Of a stretch of 33,113 nt of DNA, positions 32,707-33,113 are shown in pieces. Source of the stretch: JAVWGW01 sp036655915 (GTDB taxonomy: Bacteria > Actinomycetota > Coriobacteriia > Coriobacteriales > Eggerthellaceae); the NCBI GenBank assembly GCA_036655915.1, contig JAVVPE010000014.1:1-33113 (forward strand), given 5' to 3'. The notes beneath the pieces are model-generated. The model searched no databases. It was not told where the DNA came from and worked only from the letters and a program-made list of their open reading frames with translations. How positions within the stretch are numbered: position 1 is the first letter of the stretch; every line of letters starts with the position of its first letter. The position numbers and the translations under genes are program-made.

Positions 32707-32829
32707 TTAGCTGTATGCCATGCGCATTTGACCTGGTATTTTATAGCTTGAAGCTCTGAGAGCCGTTCTAAGACCCTCTTTTACATTTTCATGAGTAAAT
32801 CTACCTTGTTTTTGATGGTTTAAAGGCAT
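32707..32829 (-). CDS. Candidate 40-residue basic small protein coupled to the MerR gene
   Basis: An ORF of 40 codons plus stop. It starts MPLNHQKQGRF and ends QMRMAYS. Its ATG shares one base with the TAA of the MerR-type gene (TAATG), the usual arrangement for translational re-initiation, and its stop lies 12 bases before the next gene's chosen start. The product is basic, soluble-looking and without a hydrophobic helix. The tight packing fills a 134-base gap that would otherwise be empty. I do not recognise a family, and conservation would be needed to be sure. Confidence 0.45.
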   Translation of the reverse strand: MPLNHQKQGRFTHENVKEGLRTALRASSYKIPGQMRMAYS

Positions 32830-33113
32830 TACAGCGCTTCATCATCATTTTTCAATCGAAAAGCAAGGGTTGAGGCTTCAGCTTGCAAGACACGCAGCCC
32901 CTCTTGCGCTTCGCTTAGCTGATATTCGAGCACACTCTGCCGAGCCTGCAAGATGGCAAGACGTTCGCTTTGCGTTGGAGCCCCTTTGCGATCAAGCTTG
33001 ACATAATACTGGATACCTTCGATGGAAAGGCCGCTTTTTCGCAAAGCGTCAACAAGATGTAATTGTTCAATATCAGCATCGGAAAAACTTCTCACTTTAT
33101 GTTTATCACGATA
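32829..33113 (-). CDS. MerR-family transcriptional regulator (5' end outside window)
   Basis: The C-terminal 94 residues of a regulator, truncated by the window edge. The visible part begins YRDKHKVRSFSDADIEQLHLVDALR and continues KSGLSIEGIQYYVKL. This is the second half of the MerR winged-helix domain (the wing and following helices), followed by a dimerisation coiled coil (about ERLAILQARQSVLEYQLSEA). A GTG at 33093-33095 could mimic a start, but the MerR pattern clearly continues upstream of it, so the gene is incomplete. It ends NDDEAL with a TAA overlapping the ATG of the small ORF downstream. Confidence 0.82.
   Translation of the reverse strand, partial: YRDKHKVRSFSDADIEQLHLVDALRKSGLSIEGIQYYVKLDRKGAPTQSERLAILQARQSVLEYQLSEAQEGLRVLQAEASTLAFRLKNDDEAL

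Noticed and set aside
1..33113. CRISPR arrays, insertion sequences, integrases, rRNA
   Set aside because: No regularly spaced direct repeats, transposase or integrase motifs, or rRNA-like sequence were seen on either strand.

Overview
The window looks like chromosomal DNA of a strictly anaerobic, moderately GC-rich actinobacterium, most likely a member of the Coriobacteriia close to Eggerthellaceae. That placement is inferred from gene content, not a database match: a six-subunit Ech hydrogenase, ferredoxin-dependent indolepyruvate oxidoreductase with arylacetate-CoA ligases, a 12-helix membrane LuxR-type regulator beside an acetylene-hydratase-like molybdenum enzyme, and menA.

Layout. 1-3.2 kb: tail of an unidentified gene, then sstT (Ser/Thr:Na+ symporter) and a MATE exporter, both on the minus strand. 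3.4-8.8 kb: a leader with an intrinsic terminator, then echABCDEF, a complete energy-converting [NiFe] hydrogenase operon closed by a strong terminator. 8.85-11.7 kb: pgsA and a membrane-anchored VanW protein joined by an ATGA overlap. 11.7-20.5 kb: a long plus-strand run: arylacetate-CoA ligase, tandem-ACT protein, D-Ala-D-Ala carboxypeptidase, zinc-ribbon/FHA protein, iorA, iorB, second tandem-ACT protein, second arylacetate-CoA ligase, gluQ. Most junctions overlap or nearly touch. 20.5-26.3 kb: a visibly AT-richer accessory block holding a minus-strand operon (cytoplasmic molybdopterin enzyme, two-cluster ferredoxin, MFS transporter) and a divergent membrane-bound LuxR regulator. 26.3-29 kb: menA and a DUF2974-type hydrolase (minus), with a divergent hotdog thioesterase (plus). 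29.1-32.1 kb: an active-looking diguanylate cyclase followed by a sensor whose GGDEF motif is destroyed. 32.1-33.1 kb: a perfect 17-bp inverted repeat, then a minus-strand group of a MerR-type regulator (cut by the window edge), an overlooked 40-codon ORF joined to it by TAATG, and a small two-helix membrane protein.

How the parts may work together. IorAB makes reduced ferredoxin and arylacetyl-CoA from aromatic 2-oxo acids. The CoA ligases interconvert arylacetates and their CoA esters, and the ACT proteins probably sense amino acids. Ech can oxidise ferredoxin, releasing H2 and building an ion gradient. The accessory block has the gene set known for gut catechol-dehydroxylase-type loci: uptake carrier, cytoplasmic Mo reductase, small Fe-S electron carrier and a substrate-responsive membrane regulator. 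Its substrate cannot be read from the sequence. No tRNA, rRNA, CRISPR array, integrase or insertion sequence was seen.
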